Translations under genes and position numbers: made by a program
Part shown: positions 33,632-43,010 of the stretch, one piece after another
Layout of the letters: every line of letters starts with the position of its first letter
Position numbering within the stretch: position 1 is the first letter of the stretch
Origin: Planctomycetota bacterium
Lineage (GTDB): Bacteria > Planctomycetota > SZUA-567 > H5-PLA8
DNA length: 55,975 nucleotides
Assembly (NCBI GenBank): GCA_016200135.1
Contig: JACQFI010000005.1
Location: 1 to 55,975, forward strand
Reading direction: 5' to 3'
Notes under the pieces: generated by a model
Databases searched by the model: none
Told to the model about the DNA's origin: nothing
The model's input: the letters and a program-made list of their open reading frames with translations, nothing else

Positions 33632-36600
33632 ATGCGCGACTCCGAGAAACTCATTCGCAAACTCTCTTCCGGCGGCGCCAAGTCGTTCGCCGAATTGGCG
33701 CTGGAACGCGGTTACGTTACCCCAAGCCAGGTGGAAGACGCCAAACGCGGCGTCAAGCAGCTTGAAGCCAAGGGCGTCAAGAAAGAGCTCGGCGAACTCC
33801 TGCAGGATCGCGGCCAGATCACGCCCGAGCAATACCGGGCAATCGAGCGCGCGCTGCGCGGCGCGACGGTGATCGCGGGCTTCGAGATTCTCGAGAAGGT
33901 TGGGCAGGGCGGCATGGGCGCCGTCTTCCGCGCGCGCCAGATCGGCATGGACCGCGTGGTGGCGCTGAAGATTCTCCCGCCCAAGCTCGCCGCGGATCTT
34001 CTGTTCAAGGAACGCTTCCTGCGCGAAGCGCGCCTGAGCGCGAAGCTCAATCACCTGAACATTATCAACGGCATCGACTGCGGCGAAGAGGCCGGCTACA
34101 CGTTCTTCGCCATGGAGTTCGTCGAAGGCAAGACCGCGCGGCAGATGCTCCAGAAGAAAGGGAAACTGTCCATCGAGGACTGCCACTCGGTCTTCCGGCA
34201 GATCGCCGACGCGCTCTCCTACGCCAACAAGCACGGCCTGGTGCACCGCGACGTCAAGCCCGAGAACATCATGATCACGCCGCAGGGCATCGCGAAGCTC
34301 TGCGACCTGGGCCTGGCCAAGCAATCCGAGAGCGCCGGTGAAGACGCCGCGCTCACGCAGTCGGGGCAGGCCGTCGGGACGCCGCATTACATCTCTCCCG
34401 AACAGGCCCGCGGCGAGAAGGACGTGGATATCCGCTCGGACATCTATTCGCTCGGCGGCTCGCTCTACCACATGCTGACCGGCGCGACGCCTTTCGACGG
34501 CTCGACGGCGGCCTCGATCATGGCGAAGCACCTCACCGAAGAGGCCAAGAGCGTCTGTGACCTGAATCCCGAGGTCCCCGAAGCCTGGGGCGCCATCGTG
34601 GCGAAGATGATGGCCAAGGACTCGAAAGACCGCTACGCGTCGCCCCAAGAGTTGATCGAGGACCTGGACGCGGCCAAGGATGGCGGCGTGGTGCAGGCGC
34701 TGAATTTCCGGGGCAAGACCTCGTGCGCCATGCCGCGGCGCGGGCTGCGCCGCGTGGTGGCGCCGACGCAGCCGATCACCCGCCAGGTCAAGCCCTCGTC
34801 CGAGGTAAAACGCGGTACGACCGGACACCTCGCGCCGATCAGCGTCGGCGACCGCACCACGCGCCACGTGACCGTGGTGGCCCCGCGCGAGCAGGGGCTG
34901 CCGGCCTCGGCGCTCGTCGCCGCGGGCTGCCTTGCCGCCGGCCTGGTCGCGTTGCTGGTGCTCTCGAACGGCTCCGGCGCTCCGCCGCGCCCAACCCCTT
35001 CCAAGCAGGTCGCGGCGAAGGAAGACCCCCCGGTACGGCCGGCCGTCGAACCTCCCGCGGTAAAACGCCCACCCGAGCGCGCGCAGCCGCCGAAGGCGGA
35101 GCTGCAGCCCGAACCGGTCCGCAACGAACCGCTGGAGTTCAACCACGAAGCTCCGCCGGTGGAAAAAGGGCATGCGCTCTGGTCGGCGGATTTCAAGGAC
35201 GGCACCCTGAATACCTTCAGCCCCGATCCCGGCCAGGTGAGCGTGGAGAACGTGCTCGGCCGCAAGGCCCTCAAGATCGTGAACGACAAGTGGCGCATCG
35301 GCACGAACCACCCCATGCAGGTGAAAGAGGACGGGGTGTCCATCGAGTTCGACGTGGCGTCCAGTGGGTTGAAGACCATCACCGTGAGCTACCGTGTCCG
35401 CGGGCCGGGAGGCATGGGGCGGTACAACCAGGTCGTGCAACCCGATTCGGAGAACCAGTGGAAGCACGTGCGCTCGGTGCTCGCCGAGGCCTCAAAGTTT
35501 GAGGGCCCCTGGCCCTCTCCCGAGGGGCTCTTTATCGACCACGTTGAGATCTACGGCTTGAAGAAGGACGACGCGAGCAAGACCGATTTTCTTGCTTTGA
35601 ATAACGTCACCGCCTACGCGGGCGGTGCGTCGGCCGTGCAAGTCGCTCAAACGGAGCCCCGCAAGAACGATGCGCCGCCGAAGAACGATGCCGAGACGAT
35701 GCGCGTTGCGCCTGCGTCCGCATCCTCAAAGGATGCGAAAGCCGCCTTTGCTGCGTTCCTGGCCGAGGTGCTCGGGCGGACCGTCAACGCGGACTTGGGG
35801 AAGGAACTGCCCGAGCTCAAGAAACTCGCGGGCCAGAGCGCATACGCGCCGGCCAAGGCGGACGTGGACGCCGAATTGGATGCCATCGCGGCCGTGATCA
35901 AGTTCGAAGTGTCGGCGCTGCAAGCGCTGGGCGGAAAGAAAGGCGCGGAGATACATCTCTCGGAAGCCGGCCGAAAGAAAGCGAACCAGAGCGAATCGGG
36001 CAAGGTCGAGTCGTACGACCCGTCGCGCGGGCTTTATCTGAATTTTAAAGGCCCGCAATTGCCGATGCAGCCGCATGAGCTCGACCCGATGGATCTGGCG
36101 GGCAGCGGAGCACCCGACGGCGCAGGCAAGATCCTGGTGGAACTCCTGATCCTGCGCGGAAAGATCGCCGACGCCCGCCTGAAAATTGCGGATATGGGGG
36201 ACGCGGACAAGCAGGTGCTGACTGAAAAGTTGGAGCTGATCGCGCTGGCCGAAAAGGAGTTGGCCGCAAAGAAGGCTTTCGAGCCGCTGGCCGCCACTGC
36301 CGCCGCGAAAAAGTGGCAACCGCTGCTTGACGAGATCAAACATTTTGAGGGCACGTACGGCGAGACGGCCCTGGCCAAACGCGAAAACGCGCAGCTCGCC
36401 GCATGGCAAAAAGACGCCCAGTCCGGTCTGGCCGCCGTGGCCGCAGAAAAACAGGCGGCTTTGATCCAAGCGGCGCCGCTGACGGTGCTGTTCGTAGTGG
36501 GCAACAAGAGCCTGAACAACGGCGACAAGGCGGTGAAGGAACATCTCGAGAAAAAGTTTAACGCCACCTTCACGATCAAGGACCACGCGGAAGCCAACGC

Positions 36601-37852
36601 GGGCGACGCCGACGGCAAATCCATGGTCCTGATCTCGGAGACCGTGGATGGCGCGACGGTCGGGGAGAAATTCAAGGACGTGAAGGAACCCGTCCTGACG
36701 TGGGAAGAAAACCTGTTCGCGCGCATGAATTTTACACGCTGGAACGGCAGAAAGCGCAGAGACGCCGGACAGGTCGATGGCCAGACGCAAATCGATGTGA
36801 TCAAGAGCGATTCACCGCTTACGGCTGGGCTATCGGGCAAGGTCGAATTCGCCACTCAGCCCAGCCAATTGGCTTGGGGTGTTCCGGCCGACGGCGCGAT
36901 CGTCGTGGCCCGCCAGAGCGACGACGACCGCCACGTGGTCATGTTCGCCTACGATACGGGCGCCAACATGGCCTCCGGATTTACCGCGCCCGGCAAGCGC
37001 GTCGCCCTGCCGCTGTACACGGAGACGGCTGCGACCTTGAATGATTCCGGCTGGAAGCTCTTCGACGCTGCCATTCGCTGGTGCCAAGGAAGCGCTGCCG
37101 CGCCGGGGCCAGGCTCCACGCCCAAAACGCCCGGAGCCAAGTTCGACCCCGCGAAGATCTTCAAGACCAAATCCACGGTCAAGCCCGACGGTTCGGTGGA
37201 AGCCATCTGGACGCCCGCCGACGGGCCGGCCTTCGCGCAGGACTGGCGCGTGGACGACCCGCGTGGGCGCAAACCCGGCGAGTTCGTGAAGGTGGCCCAG
37301 GCCCAGGACGTGCTCGTGAGCTTTAAAGGAACGTCCGGAGAGATCTGGGATTCGGAGCGCAAGAAGGCGGTGTTTGTGGTGCCGCAGAACATCAAGCCCA
37401 CGCATTTCCGGCTCGAAGCGCAGTATTCCGTGCCCAAGTACATGAAAGACCAGGACTCCTGGGCCGCGGGCATTGGCCTGTGGAATGGCGGAGAACTGGG
37501 CCTGGTGTACGGCGTCCGGCGCAACGGGGATGGGCCGCTGAGTATCAGCGGCAGTATTTCGAGCAACGGCAAATTCGAGCAGAAGAATCTTCCCCGCAAC
37601 GCCATGAATGTGACCTGGGAACGCGGACAGGTGGCGATTATCGCCGACGGCAAGACCTGGTCGTTCTATTACCGCGAGGCCGGCGAGGCGGACGAGAACG
37701 CATGGCGTTCGATCCAGAAGATTCCCGTGGGCGGCGAAGGCTTCATGCCCGCGCTCGCGCCCTGGTCTTGGGACGAGGCCAACGTGGATATCTCGTTCCA
37801 CGCCCTCCGGCTGACGATCCTGCCCGACGATCCGGCGCTGCAAGGCAAATAA
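33632..37852 (+). CDS. Large transmembrane Ser/Thr protein kinase with extracellular jelly-roll and ThuA-like domains
   Basis: 1406 residues. Two short helical repeats of the form LxxRGxxTxxQ come first (about 18-40 and 51-72). The kinase domain (about 82-350) is complete: GQGGMG (91-96), Lys113, HRDVKPEN (205-212), DLG (225-227) and GTPHYISPEQ (249-258). A basic linker leads to a membrane helix (about 424-445). Outside: a jelly-roll-like domain (about 515-650), a helical Ala/Lys-rich section, a ThuA/GAT-like domain (about 955-1150, VLFVVGNKSLNNGDKAVKEHLEKKFNATFTIKDH...), and a final concanavalin-like domain (1185-1400). So it probably senses a glycan or envelope ligand and phosphorylates cytoplasmic targets. 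It resembles the kinase at 21552, which lacks the activation segment. A weak purine-rich GAGAGG precedes the ATG. Confidence 0.92.
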   Translation: MRDSEKLIRKLSSGGAKSFAELALERGYVTPSQVEDAKRGVKQLEAKGVKKELGELLQDRGQITPEQYRAIERALRGATVIAGFEILEKVGQGGMGAVFRARQIGMDRVVALKILPPKLAADLLFKERFLREARLSAKLNHLNIINGIDCGEEAGYTFFAMEFVEGKTARQMLQKKGKLSIEDCHSVFRQIADALSYANKHGLVHRDVKPENIMITPQGIAKLCDLGLAKQSESAGEDAALTQSGQAVGTPHYISPEQARGEKDVDIRSDIYSLGGSLYHMLTGATPFDGSTAASIMAKHLTEEAKSVCDLNPEVPEAWGAIVAKMMAKDSKDRYASPQELIEDLDAAKDGGVVQALNFRGKTSCAMPRRGLRRVVAPTQPITRQVKPSSEVKRGTTGHLAPISVGDRTTRHVTVVAPREQGLPASALVAAGCLAAGLVALLVLSNGSGAPPRPTPSKQVAAKEDPPVRPAVEPPAVKRPPERAQPPKAELQPEPVRNEPLEFNHEAPPVEKGHALWSADFKDGTLNTFSPDPGQVSVENVLGRKALKIVNDKWRIGTNHPMQVKEDGVSIEFDVASSGLKTITVSYRVRGPGGMGRYNQVVQPDSENQWKHVRSVLAEASKFEGPWPSPEGLFIDHVEIYGLKKDDASKTDFLALNNVTAYAGGASAVQVAQTEPRKNDAPPKNDAETMRVAPASASSKDAKAAFAAFLAEVLGRTVNADLGKELPELKKLAGQSAYAPAKADVDAELDAIAAVIKFEVSALQALGGKKGAEIHLSEAGRKKANQSESGKVESYDPSRGLYLNFKGPQLPMQPHELDPMDLAGSGAPDGAGKILVELLILRGKIADARLKIADMGDADKQVLTEKLELIALAEKELAAKKAFEPLAATAAAKKWQPLLDEIKHFEGTYGETALAKRENAQLAAWQKDAQSGLAAVAAEKQAALIQAAPLTVLFVVGNKSLNNGDKAVKEHLEKKFNATFTIKDHAEANAGDADGKSMVLISETVDGATVGEKFKDVKEPVLTWEENLFARMNFTRWNGRKRRDAGQVDGQTQIDVIKSDSPLTAGLSGKVEFATQPSQLAWGVPADGAIVVARQSDDDRHVVMFAYDTGANMASGFTAPGKRVALPLYTETAATLNDSGWKLFDAAIRWCQGSAAAPGPGSTPKTPGAKFDPAKIFKTKSTVKPDGSVEAIWTPADGPAFAQDWRVDDPRGRKPGEFVKVAQAQDVLVSFKGTSGEIWDSERKKAVFVVPQNIKPTHFRLEAQYSVPKYMKDQDSWAAGIGLWNGGELGLVYGVRRNGDGPLSISGSISSNGKFEQKNLPRNAMNVTWERGQVAIIADGKTWSFYYREAGEADENAWRSIQKIPVGGEGFMPALAPWSWDEANVDISFHALRLTILPDDPALQGK

Positions 37853-37859
37853 GCGCCCG

Positions 37860-39038
37860 CTAAATCGGCGCGGTTTCCCCGCGATACAACTTCCGGTGCC
37901 CTGCCGCAAACTGTTCGAGTGAGAACCGCTCCCGCACGCGCGCCAGCGCCGCGCCGCTGAGCTTCTCGCGCTGGCTTCGATCCCCGAGCAACGCGCTCAG
38001 CTTTGCCGCCAGGTCGGCGGCGTTGCCGGGCCGAGCTAGAAGCCCCGAGACGCCGTGCTCTATGACGTCGCGCGAACCTTGGACGTCGGTGGCCACCACC
38101 GGCACGCCTCGCGCCATGGCCTCCAGCAGCACGTAAGGAAGTCCTTCGTAGAGGCTCGAAAGCGCGAGCACGTCGAAGGCCGGATAGAGCCGCTCGGCGT
38201 CCTCCACGTGTCCCAGAAACCTGAACTGTCCCGCCGTGAGGCCCAGCGCCGCCGCGCGCGCGCGCGCTTCTTCTTCCAGCGGGCCGCCGCCGGCGAGCAC
38301 GAAGATGGCGTCCGGCCTCGCGCGGACGACTTGAGCCGCCGCCTCCAGGAAAGGCCGCACGCCTTTCTGCGGCGCGAGCCGAGCGACCATGCCCACCACC
38401 GGCGCCTTGGCCGGGAGCTGCAAGCGCATGCGCAACGCCGCGATCTCTTCGAGCGAAGCCGGCGGCGGAATCTCGACCCCGTTTGGAATTAAGAGCACCT
38501 TTTCCGTTGGAGCAAGGCCGATGCGTAGCGCTTCCTCGCGCTGGCTGGCGCCGACGCAGACGATTGCATGGCAGCGGCGCGCGGCGTAGCGCTCGAGCTT
38601 CGTGTAGAAGAATCCTTTCAGACCCGTGGCCCACTGGAACGGAAAGACGTGCGCCGTGTGGACGATGCGCGGCACGCCCGCCGCGTGCGCCGCGAGCCGC
38701 CCCAGAAAGCCCGCCTTGGAACTGTGGGTATGCACGAGCTGCGGCGCGAGTTCCCGGATGAAGCGTTTTATTTCGGCATAGGCCGCGCGGTCGCGAAGGA
38801 GGCGGATCGGCCTCTGCAGCGCGGGCAGCACGGCGGTTCGAACGCCCTGCGCACGAAGCTGCTCCAACTCGGCGGCAAGACCCGGCTCGCCGCGGTCGCC
38901 GAGCAGCGCGTGGATCTCGAAGCCTTCCTCCGGCCGGGAGAATAGGCGCATCAGCTCGCGCAGGTGCTTGCGCACGCCACCGGCCGTGGCTTCGCAGACG
39001 TAGCAGAGCTTGATGCGATCCTTACCCGGAGAGGCCAT
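37860..39038 (-). CDS. GT4 family glycosyltransferase
   Basis: 392 residues with the two Rossmann-like halves of GT-B enzymes. N-terminal side: KLCYVCEATAGGVRKHLRELMRLF and VHTHSSKAGFLGRLAAHAAGVPRIVHTAHVFPFQ. C-terminal side: IPNGVEIP, VVGMVARLAPQKGVRPFLEAAAQVV and the sugar-nucleotide-binding ALSSLYEGLPYVLLEAMARGVPVVATDVQGSRDVI (the ExxxxxxxE motif). Retaining enzymes of this family add hexoses to lipids, polysaccharides or proteins; donor and acceptor cannot be read. It converges on the big kinase with 7 bases between stops. No other polysaccharide genes are nearby. Confidence 0.92.
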   Translation of the reverse strand: MASPGKDRIKLCYVCEATAGGVRKHLRELMRLFSRPEEGFEIHALLGDRGEPGLAAELEQLRAQGVRTAVLPALQRPIRLLRDRAAYAEIKRFIRELAPQLVHTHSSKAGFLGRLAAHAAGVPRIVHTAHVFPFQWATGLKGFFYTKLERYAARRCHAIVCVGASQREEALRIGLAPTEKVLLIPNGVEIPPPASLEEIAALRMRLQLPAKAPVVGMVARLAPQKGVRPFLEAAAQVVRARPDAIFVLAGGGPLEEEARARAAALGLTAGQFRFLGHVEDAERLYPAFDVLALSSLYEGLPYVLLEAMARGVPVVATDVQGSRDVIEHGVSGLLARPGNAADLAAKLSALLGDRSQREKLSGAALARVRERFSLEQFAAGHRKLYRGETAPI

Positions 39039-39078
39039 GCGGCGACTATCGCAGCCCCGCGCGCATTTGCCAAGCGCG

Positions 39079-39123
39079 GTGGCTCCGCCGTCCCGGCGGA
39101 GGTCGCGGCGGCGTCTCGCCGCC
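39079..39123 (-). repeat. Dispersed double-hairpin repeat, copy 3 (minus orientation)
   Basis: The reverse complement of 39079-39098 is the 20-mer CGCCGGGACGGCGGAGCCAC, identical to copies 1 and 2; with its flanks it forms CTCCGCCG-TCC-CGGCGGAG on the plus strand. A second hairpin GGCGGCG-TCT-CGCCGCC lies at 39107-39123. Same order of hairpins as in copy 1. It lies in the 164-base gap between the glycosyltransferase and the carrier gene. Confidence 0.75.
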
Positions 39124-39202
39124 TCTGTGAGGTCCTATGGCTTATGGATACGTCTCCCCTCTCTCTTTGCGCTTCGCGCGCGCTGCTCTACGCTCATGAG
39201 CC

Positions 39203-40486
39203 ATGACCTCATCGCAACGGGGCGGCATCGGCAGCGCGCCGGGATCTTTACTTCCGGATTTGCGGGCCGGCTGGGTTCCGGCTTTGCTGATCGGCGTCGC
39301 CGCCGCGTTTCTCTTTTCCGGCTACGAGTTCGTCCGCAGCACGGCCATGAACCTGTTTCTCGAAGCCTACGGCTCGAAAAGCCTGCCGATGATCACGGCG
39401 CTCGTGCCGATAGGGGTCTTTCTCTCGCTGTACGGATACGGCCGGTTGCTCTCCTGGCTTGGGCCGCGGAAGACGCTCCTGGCCACCAATGCAATCTCGG
39501 GCGTGACGCTCATTCTTTGCTACGCGGCGATCCGCCAGGGGTGGGCTCAGGCTACTGGCGTGCTTTTTATCGTGCGCGAGACCTACATCATGCTCGTGGT
39601 GGAACAGTACTGGTCGTTCCTTAACAGCACCCTGGGCACGCAACAGGCCAAAGTTCTCAACGGGCCCATCTGCGGCGTAGGTTCCCTCGGCTCGATCCTG
39701 GGCGGCTGGGGCATCCAGTGGCTGTCGGTGCCGCTGGGCACCGAGACTATGGTCCTGTTCTGCGCGGGCCTTCTGGTGCCCACGGCGTTCTTTTCCGATT
39801 GGGCCTACCGCTTCAGCGGAGAACCGGTGGACGACAAGAAGGACGCGCAGGTGCCGCACGGCCACATGGGGCTTGGATTGTTTAGAGCTCATCCCGCGCT
39901 GATTCTGCTGCTCGCCGTCATCCTGGCCACGCAGGTGATCTCCACGGTCCTCGATCTATCCTATTACGGCATCCTTAAAGAACAGGTCGCCGACAAAGAC
40001 CTGCGCAACTCGATCTCCGGCGAATTCTGGAAGAACGTCGGGATCGCATCGGCCGTGGGACAGTTCATCGCGGCGCCCATCCTGCTGCGCTTCCTGCCCA
40101 TGCGCCTCATCCATCTCGCGATTCCCGCCGTGCACGTAGCCATGTGCGCCTACTTCCTCCAGTCGCCCACGCTCTTCAGCGCAGGGCTGGCCTACCTCGT
40201 ATTCAAGACGCTCGATTACTCGCTCTTCCGCGCGGCGAAGGAGACGCTCTACATTCCATACTCGTTCGAAGTGCGTTATCGCGCCAAAGAGATCATCGAC
40301 GTCTTCGGCAGCCGCTTCGGCAAGGGCGGCACTTCGGTGGCGGTGATTCTCATGCAGAACCTGGGCGCCGTCGTCTCGTACGCGGCCTTCGCGATCACCG
40401 CCATCGCTTCCGCCGCGGTCTGGCTGGTTCTGATCGTGCCTGTTACGCGAGAGGAACCCGAGAAAAGCGAGGAGCGTAGAGCGTAG
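39203..40486 (+). CDS. MFS/ATP-ADP-translocase-like membrane carrier
   Basis: 427 residues with about twelve hydrophobic segments. The pattern (GVAAAFLFSGYEFVRSTAMNLFLEAYGSKSLPMITALVPIGVFLSLYGYGRLLSWLGPRKTLLATN; LFIVRETYIMLVVEQYWSFLNSTLGTQQAKVLNGPICGVGSLGSILGGWGIQWL; YLVFKTLDYSLFRAAKETLYIPYSFEVRYRAKEIIDVFGSRFGKGG) recalls the nucleotide carriers of the TLC/NTT family and their free-living MFS-like relatives, which share the LF..KE.LY.P....R.KAK..ID pattern. Nucleotide transport is not shown; free-living relatives have unknown substrates. The stop lies inside a GAGCGTA heptad repeat that also forms a terminator-like hairpin. Confidence 0.78.
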   Translation: MTSSQRGGIGSAPGSLLPDLRAGWVPALLIGVAAAFLFSGYEFVRSTAMNLFLEAYGSKSLPMITALVPIGVFLSLYGYGRLLSWLGPRKTLLATNAISGVTLILCYAAIRQGWAQATGVLFIVRETYIMLVVEQYWSFLNSTLGTQQAKVLNGPICGVGSLGSILGGWGIQWLSVPLGTETMVLFCAGLLVPTAFFSDWAYRFSGEPVDDKKDAQVPHGHMGLGLFRAHPALILLLAVILATQVISTVLDLSYYGILKEQVADKDLRNSISGEFWKNVGIASAVGQFIAAPILLRFLPMRLIHLAIPAVHVAMCAYFLQSPTLFSAGLAYLVFKTLDYSLFRAAKETLYIPYSFEVRYRAKEIIDVFGSRFGKGGTSVAVILMQNLGAVVSYAAFAITAIASAAVWLVLIVPVTREEPEKSEERRA

Positions 40487-40525
40487 AGCGAACGGAACGG
40501 CAGTCGAGCTGTATCGCTCTACGCT
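40480..40525. terminator. 12-bp inverted repeat between carrier and dapB, terminator-like
   Basis: AGCGTAGAGCGA (40480-40491) pairs exactly with TCGCTCTACGCT (40514-40525), loop 22 bases, followed by TTT. The left arm is part of a heptad tandem repeat GAGCGTA-GAGCGTA-GAGCGAA (40472-40492) that contains the TAG stop of the carrier gene. The convergent dapB gene ends 16 bases after the right arm, so it could serve both. Confidence 0.6.
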
Positions 40526-40540
40526 TTTCGCTCCACGGCA

Positions 40541-41350
40541 TTACTCAAATCCCAGCACTTGCGCCATCGAGTAAAACCCGGGCGCTTTCTTGTCCTGCGC
40601 GAGCCACTTCGCCGCACGCAACGCGCCGCGGGCAAAGGTGTCGCGCGAACTCGCGCGGTGCGTGAGTTCGATGCGTTCGCCGCCGATGGCGAAGTAGACG
40701 GTGTGTTCTCCGATCACGTCGGCCATGCGCAGCGCATGGAACGCGATCTCGTGCTTGGGGCGCTTCCCGGTCATGCCCTCGCGGCCGTAGATCGCGTCCT
40801 TCTTCAGGTCCTTGCCGAGCGCCCCCGCGACGGCCTCGCCCAGCATCAGCGCGGTGCCGCTGGGTGCGTCCACTTTCTGATCGTGGTGTGCCTCGACGAT
40901 CTCGACTTCGTACTCGGGCCCGAGCGTCTTCGCGACCAGCGCGGCGGCTTTCACCAACGTGTTCACGCCGGTGGAAAAGTTCCCCGCGTGGATCACCGGG
41001 ACTTTCTTCGCGCAGGCCTTGATCTGCGCCTTCTGCTCGTCGTTGAGCCCCGTCGTCCCGATCACCAACGCCTTGCCCTGCGCGGCGGCGGCCTCCGCGT
41101 TCCCCACGGCCGCTTCGGCGATGGTGAAGTCGACCAGCACGTCGAAGGCGCAGTTCGGGCAGATACTGCGCGCGACGGGCGCGCCGAGCTTGCCGAGGTT
41201 GCTGGCCTCGCCGGCGTCCTTCCCGATCCAGGCGTGCCCGGAGTGCTCCAGCGAGTAGGTGACCTTCAGACCGGGGTCTTCTTGCGCAAGCGCCAGCAGG
41301 CGCTGGCCCATGCGTCCCGCGACGCCGGCGATGCAAAGATTTACTGGCAT
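40541..41350 (-). CDS. dapB: 4-hydroxy-tetrahydrodipicolinate reductase
   Basis: 269 residues from the ATG at 41350, chosen because GGAGAG lies about 9 bases upstream; a GTG at 41365 is possible. The Rossmann motif CIAGVAGRMGQRLL binds NAD(P)H; GNFSTGVNTLV and VEIVEAHHDQKVDAPSGTALMLGEAV carry the catalytic His-His...Lys and substrate-binding residues. The enzyme makes tetrahydrodipicolinate for lysine and diaminopimelate. It follows thrC on the same strand by 40 bases, both from the aspartate family, so an operon is likely. The length is normal. Confidence 0.95.
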   Translation of the reverse strand: MPVNLCIAGVAGRMGQRLLALAQEDPGLKVTYSLEHSGHAWIGKDAGEASNLGKLGAPVARSICPNCAFDVLVDFTIAEAAVGNAEAAAAQGKALVIGTTGLNDEQKAQIKACAKKVPVIHAGNFSTGVNTLVKAAALVAKTLGPEYEVEIVEAHHDQKVDAPSGTALMLGEAVAGALGKDLKKDAIYGREGMTGKRPKHEIAFHALRMADVIGEHTVYFAIGGERIELTHRASSRDTFARGALRAAKWLAQDKKAPGFYSMAQVLGFE

Positions 41351-41390
41351 GTCCGTTCTCTCCACGCTCTTCGCTTAACGCTCTGCTCTG

Positions 41391-42830
41391 CTACGCGTCC
41401 CAACTGCCGTGCCCCGCGTCGCCGATGGCCTTGATGATCTCGTTGAGGTCGTTCTTCACCTGTACGGGATAGTTCGCGAGCTTGTTCTCGCGCACGCCGT
41501 ACTTGCCCAGCTCGTGGACCAGGTCTTCGCCGTGCAGGCTGTGGTAGGCGACGGTCGCGTTGGCGGCCTTGAGTTCGTGCCCGGTGATGACGCACGCGAT
41601 GCGTTCGCCCTTGGAGACGATCTTCTTTTCGACGAGCTGCTTCAGGCCCGCGACGCTCGCGGCGCTGGCCGGTTCGCAACCCAAGCCGCCGCGCCCGATG
41701 ACGGCCTTCGCGTCGAGGATCTCCTGGTCGGTCGCTTCGAGCACCACGCCGTTCATCCATTCGAGCGCGCGCAGGCACTTGGAGAGATTCACCGGCCGGT
41801 TGATCTCGATGGCGCTTGCGATCGTGTTCGCGTCGCGCTTCTCGGCGTCCATCTGCGCGTAGAACGTTTCGATGGCAGCGCGGTCGTACTTGCCCCCGTT
41901 CCAGCGCACGCCCAACTCGTTGTAGATCCGGTGCAGCGTGTTCGCGCCGGAGGCGTTCACCACGGCCAGCCGTGGAATGCGCGGGATCAGGCCCAGCTCC
42001 TTGAGTTCCTGAAAGGCCTTCGCGAACGCCGAACTGTTGCCGAGATTGCCGCCGGGCACGACGATCCAGTCGGGCACTTCCCAGTTCAGGGCCTCGAGAA
42101 TCCGGTACATGATCGTCTTCTGGCCTTCGAGGCGGAATGGATTGACCGAGTTGACCAGGTAGATGCCGAGCGCCTTGCCGACCTCGCGCACGCGCTTCAT
42201 CGCGTCGTCGAAGTAGCCCGCGATCTGGATCGTCTTCGCGCCGTAATCGAGGCTCTGCGAGAGCTTGCCCAGCGCGATGCGCCCGCTTCCGACGAAGACG
42301 AGCGCTTCCATGCGCTGGTCCGCGGGCAGGCTGCGCGTCGAGGCCGCGTACGCGGCGAGGCTGGCGCTCGTATTGCCGGTGCTCGCGCAGGCCATCTTGT
42401 GCGCGCCGACGAGCTTCGCGTGGCTGAAGCCCGCGGACATGCCGTTGTCCTTGAACGAGCCCGACGGATTGAGTCCCTCGTACTGGAGAAAGACCGTGTT
42501 CTCGGGCAGGCCGCAGTAGCGCGCGCACTCGCCTTCTGGGCGCAGCAGCGTCTGGCCCTCGCCGATGGTCATCACCTTGTCGTCGGAGACGAAGTTGAGC
42601 AGTTCTTTAAAGCGCCAGACGCCGCTGAAGTGCAGCGGGTAGCGCCGCGTCGCGTATTTGCGCTCGAACGCGGTGAGTTTCTGCGGGACCGTCTGCCGGT
42701 TCCAGTCGTAGGCGACGTCCAAGAGTTCGCCGCAGGCCTTGCAGGCCGTGAGGATCTCCGCGACGCCGTAGGTCGCGGCGCATGCGGGGTTGATGCAGCG
42801 CTGGAATGCGGCTTCCGCCGGAGCACTCAT
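41391..42830 (-). CDS. thrC: Threonine synthase
   Basis: 479 residues from the ATG at 42830 (MSAPAEAAFQRCINPACAA); an in-frame ATG at 42842 is too close to the GAAGG ribosome binding site. An N-terminal zinc-ribbon-like region (CINPACAATYGVAEILTACKACG) precedes the PLP fold II domain, with the PLP-binding Lys in NPSGSFKDNGMSAGFSHAK and the phosphate-binding loop in VPGGNLGNSSAF. It converts O-phosphohomoserine to threonine. The zinc-ribbon N-terminus and length fit the longer thrC type. Strand, spacing and pathway link it to dapB. Confidence 0.94.
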   Translation of the reverse strand: MSAPAEAAFQRCINPACAATYGVAEILTACKACGELLDVAYDWNRQTVPQKLTAFERKYATRRYPLHFSGVWRFKELLNFVSDDKVMTIGEGQTLLRPEGECARYCGLPENTVFLQYEGLNPSGSFKDNGMSAGFSHAKLVGAHKMACASTGNTSASLAAYAASTRSLPADQRMEALVFVGSGRIALGKLSQSLDYGAKTIQIAGYFDDAMKRVREVGKALGIYLVNSVNPFRLEGQKTIMYRILEALNWEVPDWIVVPGGNLGNSSAFAKAFQELKELGLIPRIPRLAVVNASGANTLHRIYNELGVRWNGGKYDRAAIETFYAQMDAEKRDANTIASAIEINRPVNLSKCLRALEWMNGVVLEATDQEILDAKAVIGRGGLGCEPASAASVAGLKQLVEKKIVSKGERIACVITGHELKAANATVAYHSLHGEDLVHELGKYGVRENKLANYPVQVKNDLNEIIKAIGDAGHGSWDA

Positions 42831-43010
42831 GATGCGGTTCATCCTTCACGGAATAAACGCGGCAAAACAAACCGCCAAGTCGCCCGGCGCGCGGGAACGT
42901 GGCCTCCGCGGGCCGGACGGCTTGGCGGATCGCGCCAATCGGGAACAGTGTAACGGAAGGACCTGCGCTTCTCCAGCCGAGGTTGCCGCCGCGCTGGGCT
43001 GCTTCCTAGT

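Noticed and set aside
33563..35467. 634-codon minus-strand open frame opposite the large kinase
   Set aside because: Antisense shadow of a verified kinase domain; the protein has no recognisable domain.
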